Shown here in pieces: positions 25,485 through 34,050 of a DNA stretch of 34,449 nucleotides. This DNA comes from Novosphingobium sp. (lineage in GTDB: Bacteria; Pseudomonadota; Alphaproteobacteria; Sphingomonadales; Sphingomonadaceae): NCBI RefSeq assembly GCF_024642085.1, contig NZ_JAHEBV010000022.1, positions 1-34,449 on the forward strand, read 5' to 3'. The first letter of the stretch is position 1. Each line of letters begins with the position of its first letter. The translations under genes were made by a program, and so were the position numbers. The notes under the pieces were generated by a model, which worked only from the letters and a program-made list of their open reading frames with translations, did not search any database and was not told where the DNA came from.

Positions 25485-26204
25485 CTAGCTGCCGGTAACT
25501 GCCGGTTCGTTTCCGGCAATAAACGAGCGGTAGATCCATCCGCCTGCTGCGCCGCCAATCAACGGCGCCAGCCAGAATACCCACAGCTGCTGCAAGGCAA
25601 TCCCGCCTTCGACCAATGCCGGGCCGGTGCTGCGCGCTGGATTGACAGATGTGTTGGTAATCGGGATCGAGATCAGATGGATCAACGTCAGCCCCAGCCC
25701 GATTGCAATCGGCGCGAAGCCCGCCGGGGCACGGCCGTGGGTCGATCCCATGATGATCAGCAGGAAGAACATCGTCAGCACCACCTCGGCAACAAAGCCT
25801 GATGCCAGCGTGTATTTGCCTGGTGAATGGTCAGCCACGCCGTTGCTGGCCAAGCCATTGACCGCCAGATCATAGCCCGGCTTGCCGCTGGCGATCCAGT
25901 AGAGCAGGAACGCTGCAATGATCGCGCCGACGACTTGGGCGACGATATAGGGCAGAACATCCTGTGCCGGAAAGCGCCCGCCGCTCCACAAACCGACTGT
26001 CACCGCCGGATTGAAATGGCCGCCCGAAACATGACCTACCGTATAGGCCATGGTCAGCACAGTCAGACCGAAGGCCAGGCTGACGCCGAGCAGGCCAATG
26101 CCGACATCGGGAAAGGCCGCAGCAAAGATCGCACTGCCGCATCCTCCGAAAACTAGCCAGAACGTGCCAAACGCTTCTGCAACCAGAGCATTTATCGATT
26201 TCAT
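25485..26204 (-). CDS. aqpZ: Aquaporin Z
   Basis: 239 residues with six membrane helices and two re-entrant loops bearing the NPA motifs HFNPAVT and VNPARS. The sequence following the second motif ([10 protein letters not shown]) and the start [17 protein letters not shown] are AqpZ-like rather than GlpF-like, so water is the expected substrate. ATG at 26204 is chosen because GGAGGGG lies just upstream and the first helix begins there; the open frame to 26261 is not homologous. Convergent with petC across a shared terminator region. Confidence 0.96.
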   Translation of the reverse strand: MKSINALVAEAFGTFWLVFGGCGSAIFAAAFPDVGIGLLGVSLAFGLTVLTMAYTVGHVSGGHFNPAVTVGLWSGGRFPAQDVLPYIVAQVVGAIIAAFLLYWIASGKPGYDLAVNGLASNGVADHSPGKYTLASGFVAEVVLTMFFLLIIMGSTHGRAPAGFAPIAIGLGLTLIHLISIPITNTSVNPARSTGPALVEGGIALQQLWVFWLAPLIGGAAGGWIYRSFIAGNEPAVTGS

Positions 26205-26357
26205 AGTCCCCTCCATCCGTTGTTGACCGGATTTGGGGAAAGTGCGCGCAACGTCTCTCAACGTAAAGTGCTAAACTGCACAGACCGCTGGGGACCATTG
26301 ACCCGCCGCGACCGGTGTCGCATAGGGCGCCCAGCCACACGATGCGGCCTTGGCTGC

Positions 26358-26431
<74 letters not shown>

Positions 26432-26580
26432 AACCATCTGACCCCGTCCCAGCAAAAAGCGGGCCAGCGCACGGCGCTATCTCTATGAAAGTCTTTGGCA
26501 GAGGTTGCCTTAGGGGCATCCGCGATGGGGGTTCACGCCGCTAATGCTGCAAGTGCGAAAAGCCGAAGAAGCGCTGCACT

Positions 26581-27453
26581 CTACACACCATTGGCGTTTG
26601 GCCTCGTTGACGCGATGGTGCCTGGCAGTGGGTGTCTAGCGCCGAACGTTGCTTCCCAGCCGGTTCCCTGAACCAATGCGACCTGCCGCCGCAGACCAAA
26701 ATCAGCCAGGGTCACCATGACCACCCCGTGCACGCCCAGCGATCGCGGTGCCACCGTCACGCCCAGTCCGGCGCGCACCATGGCCATGGCGCGGTCATCA
26801 TGAGCCGACCGAAATGCAAAGCGTGGACGCACGCCGCGTTCGGTGAAGAAACGGCTGGTTTCGGCCAGGGCCTCGCAAGAACGGCGCGCAATCATGGTTT
26901 CGCCGGCGACATCTGCGGCATTGATCACCGCGGCATCAGCCAGACGGTGCGATGCGGGCAAAGCTAGACAATAGTCCTCGTCCAGCAGCACTTTCCCCTG
27001 GTTGCGCCGCGGGAATCCGGTCAGGGTCAGCGCAAGATCAAGCGATCCGTTGCCCAGCGCAGCGGCCAATTCGCGTTCGTTTCCTTCTGTGAGTTCCAAC
27101 GGTTCCGCTCCTGGGTATGCGGATATGGCCTCTTCAATCCAGCGGGTCGGCACCGTCTCCAGCACGCCCAGCCGGATTGGCCGGGCCGGGACAGGTAATT
27201 GGCTGACCCGCGCCTCTGCTTCGTGAAAATCGCGCTCTATCGCGCGGGCCAAAGGCAGCAGCGCGTTACCTGCGGCAGTCAATCCGATTCGCCGCCGTTC
27301 CCGTAAGAACAGCCGGGTGCCCAGCTGACGCTCAAGCTCTGCAATCCCGCCGGATAGGGAAGGCTGCGCAATATTGAGGGTATGGGCGGCGCGGGTGAAG
27401 CTGCCGGTATCGACCACGGCAAGGAAATGGCGAAGCTGGGTTCGGCTTAGCAT
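26581..27453 (-). CDS. LysR family transcriptional regulator
   Basis: 290 residues. The N-terminal winged HTH reads LRHFLAVVDTGSFTRAAHTL followed by NIAQPSLSGGIAELERQLGT. The rest is a periplasmic-binding-protein-like effector domain starting at PIRLGVLETVPTRW. It is divergent from the isovaleryl-CoA dehydrogenase gene with 97 bases between start codons, and a perfect T-N11-A palindrome covers its own start codon, so it likely regulates itself and the leucine-degradation operon. LiuR (MerR) and LiuQ (TetR) are the regulators usually reported for this pathway, so a LysR protein here is less common. The inducer is unknown. Confidence 0.92.
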   Translation of the reverse strand: MLSRTQLRHFLAVVDTGSFTRAAHTLNIAQPSLSGGIAELERQLGTRLFLRERRRIGLTAAGNALLPLARAIERDFHEAEARVSQLPVPARPIRLGVLETVPTRWIEEAISAYPGAEPLELTEGNERELAAALGNGSLDLALTLTGFPRRNQGKVLLDEDYCLALPASHRLADAAVINAADVAGETMIARRSCEALAETSRFFTERGVRPRFAFRSAHDDRAMAMVRAGLGVTVAPRSLGVHGVVMVTLADFGLRRQVALVQGTGWEATFGARHPLPGTIASTRPNANGV

Positions 27454-27466
27454 AGGTTCAACCTAT
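27452..27466. promoter_or_regulatory. LysR-type T-N11-A operator ATAGGTT-C-AACCTAT
   Basis: A perfect 15-base palindrome (arms 27452-27458 and 27460-27466) has the T-N11-A form of LysR operators (T27453, A27465). It overlaps the ATG of the LysR gene and abuts TATAAT (27466-27471), a consensus -10 box on the plus strand with no recognisable -35. That arrangement suits an activated promoter for the downstream operon, and blocks the regulator's own start when occupied. The site is seen directly; the binding is inferred. Confidence 0.65.
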
Positions 27467-27550
27467 ATAATTTTCTTATTAAATCCAGTTTTTCCGTTTC
27501 GCCGCTTTGCATTACCGTGCGACCAAACAAGATGCCGTGAGAGGATTCTG

Positions 27551-28714
27551 ATGCGTGCGACCCCCGATTTCGATTTCGGCCTGACCGAAAGCGCTCAGAT
27601 GATCCGCGAGGCGGCAGGACGCTTTGCCGATGAGCTGATTCTGCCGCTGGCTGCTGAAATCGACGCCAATGACCGTTTCCCGCGTGAACTGTGGGAACCG
27701 ATGGGCGCGCTGGGCCTGCACGGGATCACGGTGGAAGAGGAATGGGGCGGTTTAGGCCTTGGCTATCTCGACCATGTGATCGCGGTCGAGGAAGTGAGCC
27801 GGGCCAGCGGCGCGGTCGGCCTGTCCTATGGCGCGCATTCCAATCTCTGCATCAATCAGATCCGGCGCTGGGGCAATGACGAGCAGAAAGCCAAATATCT
27901 TCCTGGCCTGATTTCTGGTGCACATGTCGGCAGCCTCGCCATGTCGGAGGCAGGGGCCGGATCGGACGTCGTTTCGATGAAGCTGAAGGCCGATCAGGTC
28001 GCGGGCGGATGGCGGCTGAACGGCACCAAGTTCTGGATCACTAACGGCACCTATGCCGATACGCTGGTGGTCTATGCCAAGTCCGCCCCCGAAGCCGGAT
28101 CGCGCGGCATAACGGCGTTCCTGATTGAAAAGGATATGGCTGGATTTTCGATAGGGCAGAAAATTGACAAGATGGGCCTGCGCGGCAGCCCGACCTGCGA
28201 ATTGGTGTTCGACGATTGCCTCGTGCTGGACGAGAACGTGATGGGCCCGGTCCATGGCGGGGTTGGCGTGCTGATGAGCGGGCTGGATTACGAACGCGTT
28301 GTGCTGGCCGGCATGCAGATCGGCATTATTCAGGCCTGCCTTGACGTGGTGATTCCCTACGTGCGCGAACGCAAGCAGTTCGGCAAACCGATCGGCAGCT
28401 TCCAGCTGATGCAGGCCAAGGTAGCGGACATGTACGTCGCGATGCAATCAGCCCGGGCCTATGTCTATGCCGTGGCCAAGGCCTGCGATGCCGGGCAGAC
28501 CACACGTTTTGACGCAGCTGGCGCGATCCTGCTGGCCAGCGAAAACGCCTTCCGCGCGGCGGGCGAGGCGGTGCAGGCGCTGGGCGGGGCGGGTTATACC
28601 AAGGACTGGCCGGTGGAGCGGTTTTTGCGCGATGCCAAGCTGCTGGATATCGGCGCGGGAACCAAGGAGATACGGCGCATGCTGATTGGCCGCGAATTGA
28701 TCGGGGCCAATTGA
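27551..28714 (+). CDS. ivd: Isovaleryl-CoA dehydrogenase
   Basis: 387 residues of the acyl-CoA dehydrogenase family. The FAD-binding signature region is [16 protein letters not shown] and [10 protein letters not shown]. The catalytic glutamate is in [10 protein letters not shown] (Glu248), the position that marks isovaleryl-CoA dehydrogenases; most other family members have it about 120 residues later. The C-terminal [19 protein letters not shown] is also typical. The enzyme oxidises isovaleryl-CoA to 3-methylcrotonyl-CoA in leucine catabolism and reduces ETF. ATG at 27551 has GAGAGGA upstream; the frame to 27374 crosses the LysR gene. Its stop overlaps the mccB start by one base (TGATG). Also called liuA. 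Confidence 0.94.
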   Translation: MRATPDFDFGLTESAQMIREAAGRFADELILPLAAEIDANDRFPRELWEPMGALGLHGITVEEEWGGLGLGYLDHVIAVEEVSRASGAVGLSYGAHSNLCINQIRRWGNDEQKAKYLPGLISGAHVGSLAMSEAGAGSDVVSMKLKADQVAGGWRLNGTKFWITNGTYADTLVVYAKSAPEAGSRGITAFLIEKDMAGFSIGQKIDKMGLRGSPTCELVFDDCLVLDENVMGPVHGGVGVLMSGLDYERVVLAGMQIGIIQACLDVVIPYVRERKQFGKPIGSFQLMQAKVADMYVAMQSARAYVYAVAKACDAGQTTRFDAAGAILLASENAFRAAGEAVQALGGAGYTKDWPVERFLRDAKLLDIGAGTKEIRRMLIGRELIGAN

Positions 28715-30315
28715 TGACCGCACCCGTCCTCCACACTCAGCACAACCCTGACGATCCGCAGTCCCAGACGCGCGCCGCGCATAACCGCGGGCTGGCCGCC
28801 GAACTGCGCGCAAAGGTGGCCGAGGCTGCGCTGGGCGGCAATGAAAAGAGCCGCGAACGCCATACCGCGCGTGGCAAGCTGCTGCCAAGGGAACGCGTAG
28901 AGCGGCTGCTCGATCCGGGTTCGCCCCTGCTCGAGATTGGGCAACTGGCGGCAGACGGCGTTTACGGCGATGACATCCCCGGCGCGGGGATTATCACAGC
29001 GATTGGCCGGGTATCGGGCCGCCAGTGTATGATCGTTGCCAACGATGCGACGGTGAAGGGCGGCACTTATTATCCGCTGACGGTCAAGAAGCACCTGCGC
29101 GCGCAGGAGATTGCCGAGGCCAACCACTTGCCTTGCATCTACCTGGTTGACAGCGGCGGGGCCAACCTGCCGCATCAGAGCGAGGTGTTCCCCGACCGCG
29201 ATCATTTTGGCCGGATCTTCTTCAACCAGGCGAACATGAGCGCCAAGGGCATACCGCAAATCGCCTGCGTGATGGGCAGCTGTACCGCCGGCGGCGCCTA
29301 TGTGCCCGCGATGAGCGACGAGAGCGTGATCGTGCGCGAACAGGGCACGATTTTCCTCGCCGGACCGCCGCTGGTCAAGGCCGCGACGGGCGAGGAAATC
29401 AGTGCCGAGGATCTGGGCGGCGGCGATCTCCATGCAAAGAAGTCAGGCGTGGTCGATCACCTGGCCGAGAACGACGAACACGCGCTGACCATCGTGCGCG
29501 ACATCGTCAGCCACCTCGGCCCGCGTCACCATCACGGCCTGCCGCTGAAAGACCCGCGCGCACCGAAGTACGAGGCCGAGGAACTTTACGCAGTCGTCCC
29601 CGACGATGTTCGCGCGCCTTACGATGTCCACGAAGTGATCGCCCGGCTGGTCGACGGCAGCGAGTTTCACGAGTTCAAGGCGCTCTATGGCAGCACGCTC
29701 GTCTGCGGCTTTGCGCACATCTGGGGCATGCCGGTGGCGATCCTCGCCAACAACGGCGTGCTGTTCAGCGAGAGTGCGGTCAAAGGCGCGCACTTCATCG
29801 AACTCGCCTGCCAGCGCCGCGTGCCCTTGCTGTTCCTGCAGAACATCAGCGGCTTCATGGTCGGCGGCAAGTATGAGGCCGAGGGGATCGCCAAGCACGG
29901 TGCCAAACTGGTCACCGCGGTGGCCACCGCCAGCGTGCCCAAGCTGACCGTGCTGATCGGCGGCTCGTTCGGCGCGGGCAATTACGGCATGTGCGGCCGG
30001 GCCTATAGCCCTCGCTTCCTGTTCTCGTGGCCAAATGCCCGCATCTCGGTGATGGGCGGCGAGCAAGCCGCTTCGGTGCTGGCCACGGTCCACCGCGATG
30101 CCGAGAGCTGGACGCCTGAACAGGCCGAGGCGTTCAAGGCCCCGATCCGCCAGAAGTACGAGGACGAAGGCAACCCCTATTACGCCACCGCCCGGCTGTG
30201 GGATGACGGCGTGATCGATCCCGCGCAGACCCGCGATGTGCTGGGACTGGCCTTGGCCGCGGCGCTCGAAGCGCCGGTACCGGAGGCACCTCGTTTCGGG
30301 GTGTTCCGGATGTGA
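28714..30315 (+). CDS. mccB: Methylcrotonyl-CoA carboxylase beta subunit (carboxyltransferase)
   Basis: 533 residues, the usual MCC-beta size. Crotonase-type carboxyltransferase motifs include [55 protein letters not shown] and [20 protein letters not shown]. The sequence [17 protein letters not shown] separates MCC from propionyl-CoA carboxylase. It carboxylates 3-methylcrotonyl-CoA using biotin carried by MccA. Translationally coupled to ivd upstream. Its stop shares one base with the ATG of the lipoprotein gene downstream, so the operon continues through it. Also called liuB. Confidence 0.95.
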   Translation: MTAPVLHTQHNPDDPQSQTRAAHNRGLAAELRAKVAEAALGGNEKSRERHTARGKLLPRERVERLLDPGSPLLEIGQLAADGVYGDDIPGAGIITAIGRVSGRQCMIVANDATVKGGTYYPLTVKKHLRAQEIAEANHLPCIYLVDSGGANLPHQSEVFPDRDHFGRIFFNQANMSAKGIPQIACVMGSCTAGGAYVPAMSDESVIVREQGTIFLAGPPLVKAATGEEISAEDLGGGDLHAKKSGVVDHLAENDEHALTIVRDIVSHLGPRHHHGLPLKDPRAPKYEAEELYAVVPDDVRAPYDVHEVIARLVDGSEFHEFKALYGSTLVCGFAHIWGMPVAILANNGVLFSESAVKGAHFIELACQRRVPLLFLQNISGFMVGGKYEAEGIAKHGAKLVTAVATASVPKLTVLIGGSFGAGNYGMCGRAYSPRFLFSWPNARISVMGGEQAASVLATVHRDAESWTPEQAEAFKAPIRQKYEDEGNPYYATARLWDDGVIDPAQTRDVLGLALAAALEAPVPEAPRFGVFRM

Positions 30316-30989
30316 TGGCGCGGCGTTCGATCTTCGGACTGCTGGCAGTCACTGGCACCTTTCTGCTTACCAGCTGCGGGTTGTTCGGGGGCAATCGATA
30401 TAGGTACAAGCTGATTGTTGAGGTCGAAACTCCTGAAGGGCCAATCACCGGGTTTGCAGTCCGCCAAGTCGACTGGTCCGCGGGAAGGCGAATTACGCCG
30501 GAGGCTAGTACTGCCAGCATGGCGCACGCTGGCGAAGCGGCCATCGTTGACTTACCGGGCCGCGAAATGCTTTTTGCCCTGATGTCGCCCGATGGGCAGG
30601 AAACGCCAAGGCTCGCGTTCGGTTCGGCTCGACAGACGACAGGCTCTGACCGTTTGCTTAAGGTGCTGACCCGACCGTCTCGGGCAGAAGCTACTTACGG
30701 TGAGTCGGGATATCCACGGCTGGTGCGCTTCGTCGATCCGAATGATCCCAAAACGGTCGAGTTGGTGGATCCTGCCAATCTCGCTGCCACTTTTGGCGAA
30801 GGTTACCGGCTTTCTCGCATCACGGCGCAGATCGTTGACGAACCGGTGACCGAAAGGATCGCCGCTCGCCTGAAATGGTTGGAGCAATATCGCGATCGAA
30901 TGTTGGACGGTGAACGTTACCATCTTGTACAATCTCCGCTACTGGCCAGTCATCTGAACACTTTAGCGTTCAAAAGAGAGGCGGTCTGA
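30315..30989 (+). CDS. Hypothetical lipoprotein inside the methylcrotonyl-CoA carboxylase operon
   Basis: 224 residues. A lipoprotein signal peptide ends in LLTSC (Cys21). The mature part begins with NRYRYKLIVEVETPEGPITG, a start that recurs in short uncharacterised sphingomonad and rhizobial proteins, then DLPGREMLFALM and a C-terminal helix-rich region. No catalytic motif is seen and no function can be named. It begins on the mccB stop (TGATG) and ends two bases before the mccA ATG; the mccA ribosome site GAGG is inside its last codons. Codon use is AT-richer than in mccB (AGG, ATT, GTT, ACT, CCT codons), which points to separate origin. Leucine degradation is cytosolic, so an envelope protein here is unexpected. 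Confidence 0.85.
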   Translation: MARRSIFGLLAVTGTFLLTSCGLFGGNRYRYKLIVEVETPEGPITGFAVRQVDWSAGRRITPEASTASMAHAGEAAIVDLPGREMLFALMSPDGQETPRLAFGSARQTTGSDRLLKVLTRPSRAEATYGESGYPRLVRFVDPNDPKTVELVDPANLAATFGEGYRLSRITAQIVDEPVTERIAARLKWLEQYRDRMLDGERYHLVQSPLLASHLNTLAFKREAV

Positions 30990-30991
30990 GT

Positions 30992-32899
30992 ATGATCAAA
31001 TCCCTCCTCATCGCCAACCGCGGCGAAATCGCCTGCCGGATCATCCGCACCGCGCGCGCCATGGGCATTCGCACGGTTGCGGTCTATTCCGATGCCGATG
31101 CCAAGGCGCTGCATGTGCGTGTCGCGGACGAGGCGGTGCATATCGGGCCGTCACCCGCGCGCGAGAGCTATCTGGTGGGGGAGAAGATCATCGCCGCCGC
31201 CAAGGCCACCGGGGCCGAGGCTGTGCATCCCGGATATGGTTTCCTGTCCGAGAACGCCGCCTTTGCGCAGGCGGTGATCGATGCCGGGCTGATCTGGGTC
31301 GGGCCCAAGCCCGCCAGCATCGACGCGATGGGGCTGAAGGACGCGGCCAAGGCGCTGATGCAGGCGGCCGGGGTGCCGGTCACGCCGGGCTACATGGGCC
31401 AGAATCAGGACCCGGCCTTCCTGGCGGGGCAGGCCGCGCAGATCGGCTATCCGGTGCTGATCAAGGCGGTCGCGGGCGGCGGCGGCAAGGGGATGCGCCG
31501 GGTCGACGGTGCGGCTGACTTTGCCGATGCGCTCGCCTCGTGCCAGCGCGAGGCCGCGGCGAGCTTTGGCAACGACCACGTGCTGATCGAGAAATACATC
31601 CTTTCGCCCCGCCACATCGAGGTACAGGTGTTCGGCGACAGCCACGGCAATGTCGTCCACCTGTTCGAACGCGATTGCAGCCTTCAGCGCCGCCACCAGA
31701 AAGTGATCGAGGAAGCCCCTGCGCCGGGCATGGATGAGGTGACCCGCGAGGCGATCTGCGCCGCTGCGGTCCGCGCCGCCAAGGCAGTCGATTACGAAGG
31801 CGCGGGCACGATCGAGTTCATCGCCGACGCCAGTGAAGGCCTGCGCGCCGACCGGATCTGGTTCATGGAAATGAACACCCGGTTGCAGGTCGAACACCCG
31901 GTGACCGAGGAGATCACCGGGGTCGATCTGGTCGAATGGCAACTCCGTGTGGCGAGCGGGGAAGCGCTGCCCAAGCGGCAGGACGAACTGGCAATCAACG
32001 GCTGGGCGATGGAAGCGCGGTTATATGCCGAGGACCCGGCGAAGGGGTTTTTGCCGAGTGTGGGGCGGTTGGACCGGCTGAGATTCGGTCAAGCCGATCG
32101 CATCGAAACCGGGGTTTTTGAAGGCGCCGCCGTATCACCTTTCTATGACCCGATGATCGCGAAAGTTGTTTGTCACGCAGCAGATCGCGAAGATTGTATT
32201 GACGAATTGGAATGCGCTCTCTCCGGGACCGAAATTTGGCCTGTGCGCACCAATGCGGGCTTCCTGGTTAAGGCGTTGCGTTCCGAGAAGTTCAGAAGCG
32301 CCGAAATTGATACCGGTTTCATCGCGGACGCAGGCGAGGCGTTGATCCCCGGCAATGATCCTGATGACGGCGTTGTGCTTGTTGCGGCTCGCATCGCAAT
32401 GGATCGCACAATGCATGCAATGGCCGGCTTTCGTCTGAACGCCGCTCCTCGTGCCAGCATTGCGCTTTGGTTCGACGGGAAAACGAGGGTTGTCGATCTA
32501 TCGCAAGCTTGGGATGAGACGATCTCGATGGGGAACCACGAGGCTGATTTCTACTCGCACAAGGATTGCGTCGCGTCGGGATATATCGACGGGGACAGCG
32601 TCATCGCATTCAACGATGGTACTGCTTACTCGTTCGACTTGGCGACTAGAGGCACCGGCCACGCTCACGCCCACGATGGCGACATCCTCTCCCCCATGCC
32701 GGGCAAGATCATCGCGGTCGAGGTGGCCGAGGGGCAGGCGGTTACCAAGGGCCAGAAGCTGCTTACGCTTGAGGCGATGAAGATGGAGCATACGCTGACC
32801 GCGCCGTTTGACGGGACGGTTAGCGAACTTGCCGCCACTCCCGGCGCGCAGGTGCAGGTTGAGGCGCTGCTGGCGCGGATTGTGGCCGCGGACAGTTGA
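30992..32899 (+). CDS. mccA: Methylcrotonyl-CoA carboxylase alpha subunit (biotin carboxylase + biotin carrier)
   Basis: 635 residues. The N-terminal biotin carboxylase core reads SLLIANRGEIACRIIRTA, has the ATP-grasp loop AVAGGGGKGMRRV and EMNTRLQVEHPVTEEITG, and ends near residue 445. A linker/BT domain follows, then the C-terminal biotinyl domain with EAMKM (biotin on Lys597). With MccB it carboxylates 3-methylcrotonyl-CoA to 3-methylglutaconyl-CoA. Bases 32080-32660, coding the end of the carboxylase core and the BT domain, are AT-richer with codons such as TGT, GTA, TCA, ATT and AGA, unlike the parts on both sides. The frame is intact. The acyl-CoA hydratase and HMG-CoA lyase genes of the pathway are not in the window. 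Also called liuD. Confidence 0.95.
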   Translation: MIKSLLIANRGEIACRIIRTARAMGIRTVAVYSDADAKALHVRVADEAVHIGPSPARESYLVGEKIIAAAKATGAEAVHPGYGFLSENAAFAQAVIDAGLIWVGPKPASIDAMGLKDAAKALMQAAGVPVTPGYMGQNQDPAFLAGQAAQIGYPVLIKAVAGGGGKGMRRVDGAADFADALASCQREAAASFGNDHVLIEKYILSPRHIEVQVFGDSHGNVVHLFERDCSLQRRHQKVIEEAPAPGMDEVTREAICAAAVRAAKAVDYEGAGTIEFIADASEGLRADRIWFMEMNTRLQVEHPVTEEITGVDLVEWQLRVASGEALPKRQDELAINGWAMEARLYAEDPAKGFLPSVGRLDRLRFGQADRIETGVFEGAAVSPFYDPMIAKVVCHAADREDCIDELECALSGTEIWPVRTNAGFLVKALRSEKFRSAEIDTGFIADAGEALIPGNDPDDGVVLVAARIAMDRTMHAMAGFRLNAAPRASIALWFDGKTRVVDLSQAWDETISMGNHEADFYSHKDCVASGYIDGDSVIAFNDGTAYSFDLATRGTGHAHAHDGDILSPMPGKIIAVEVAEGQAVTKGQKLLTLEAMKMEHTLTAPFDGTVSELAATPGAQVQVEALLARIVAADS

Positions 32900-32933
32900 G
32901 GTTTGGCCCTTGGCTTGAAAACATCGCCCCTTA

Positions 32934-32955
32934 GCGCCTAGAGGGACATAGGCGC
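32934..32955. promoter_or_regulatory. Inverted repeat GCGCCTA-N8-TAGGCGC upstream of the LacI-family gene
   Basis: Perfect 7-base arms (32934-32940 and 32949-32955) enclose eight bases in the 86-base gap between mccA and the LacI-type gene. There is no T tract, so it is not a normal terminator. It could be an operator for the LacI-family protein about 30 bases downstream, or a hairpin protecting the 3' end of the mccA transcript. Confidence 0.3.
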
Positions 32956-32985
32956 CCGACCGGGTGCGGGGCAAAGGGACGCAGC

Positions 32986-34041
32986 ATGGTAAGCGAAGCC
33001 GACCAGATCAGGCGCGCCGGGCGGCGGACGCGGGCAACCTCGTTCGACGTGGCGGAACTGGCCGGGGTCAGCCAGTCGACCGTGTCGCGCGCGCTGGCCG
33101 GGGACCCGGTGGTCAGCGAACTGACCCGCGAAAAGGTCAAGCGCGCAGCTGAAGAGCTCAACTATTCGATCGACCAGAACGCCACCCGGCTGCGCACCGG
33201 GCGCACGGACGTGATTGCAGTTGTCGTGATCTGCCGACCGGGCGAATTGAAGGGCGACATGAACCCGTTCTACTATTCGCTGCTGGGCAACATCTGTTCA
33301 GCAATTTCGGCGGCGGGCTGCGATGCGCTGACATCGTTTCAGGACAACGCCGCCAACCTCAACGGCTATTATGAGCGCAACCGCCGGGCCGATGGGCTGA
33401 TCGTGATCGGTACCGCGGAAAATACCGAGGCCTGGGCCCATTACCGCGACGTTGCGCAAAACGGGGCCAATATGGTCTGCTGGGGCGCGCCCTATGCCGA
33501 TCAGAACTGGGTGCGGTCGGACAATGTATCAGGCGGTGAACTGGCGGCGCAAACACTGCTGGACAATGGCTATCGCAACAATGTCTACATTGGCTCGGTA
33601 ACCTCTTTGCAGCGCCAGTATACCGAACGCTTCGACGGTTTTTCCAAGGTCTTGCGCGAAGGGGGGCATACCCCGGTGATAGCGCAGATTGATCCGACGC
33701 TGTCGCGGATTGACCAGGGCCACCAGGCGGTGCGCAAGATGATCGACACCGGCATGAAGTTCGACGGGATCTTCGCTGCCTGCGACCAGATCGCGCTGGG
33801 GGCGATGCAGGAATTGCAGGCCCAGGGCATCCGCATTCCCGATCAGGTCGGCGTGGTCGGCTTTGACGGAATCAACGCCGGCGAACATGTCGTTCCGCCG
33901 CTCACCACGATTGAGCCGGACTTGCCGCTGGCTGCCGAACTGCTGGTCAAACGGCTGAAATCGATGATGGCAGGCCAGCCCGATGATGAATGGCTGGTGC
34001 CGGTGCGGCTGATTATCCGGGGCAGTGCAGCGCGCGGATAA
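32986..34041 (+). CDS. LacI family transcriptional regulator
   Basis: 351 residues. The N-terminal HTH reads TSFDVAELAGVSQSTVSRAL, followed by the hinge-proximal LNYSIDQNATRLRTGRT. The remaining part is a periplasmic-binding-protein-like domain with DGLIVIGTAE, IFAACDQIALGAMQ and GVVGFDGINAGEHVVPPLTTI, typical of sugar-sensing family members. No sugar gene is visible in the window, so the target is unknown; it may control the M20 peptidase that converges on it or genes beyond the right edge. It lies 86 bases after mccA and may have its own promoter near the inverted repeat. Confidence 0.92.
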   Translation: MVSEADQIRRAGRRTRATSFDVAELAGVSQSTVSRALAGDPVVSELTREKVKRAAEELNYSIDQNATRLRTGRTDVIAVVVICRPGELKGDMNPFYYSLLGNICSAISAAGCDALTSFQDNAANLNGYYERNRRADGLIVIGTAENTEAWAHYRDVAQNGANMVCWGAPYADQNWVRSDNVSGGELAAQTLLDNGYRNNVYIGSVTSLQRQYTERFDGFSKVLREGGHTPVIAQIDPTLSRIDQGHQAVRKMIDTGMKFDGIFAACDQIALGAMQELQAQGIRIPDQVGVVGFDGINAGEHVVPPLTTIEPDLPLAAELLVKRLKSMMAGQPDDEWLVPVRLIIRGSAARG

Positions 34042-34050
34042 GGCGTGCGG

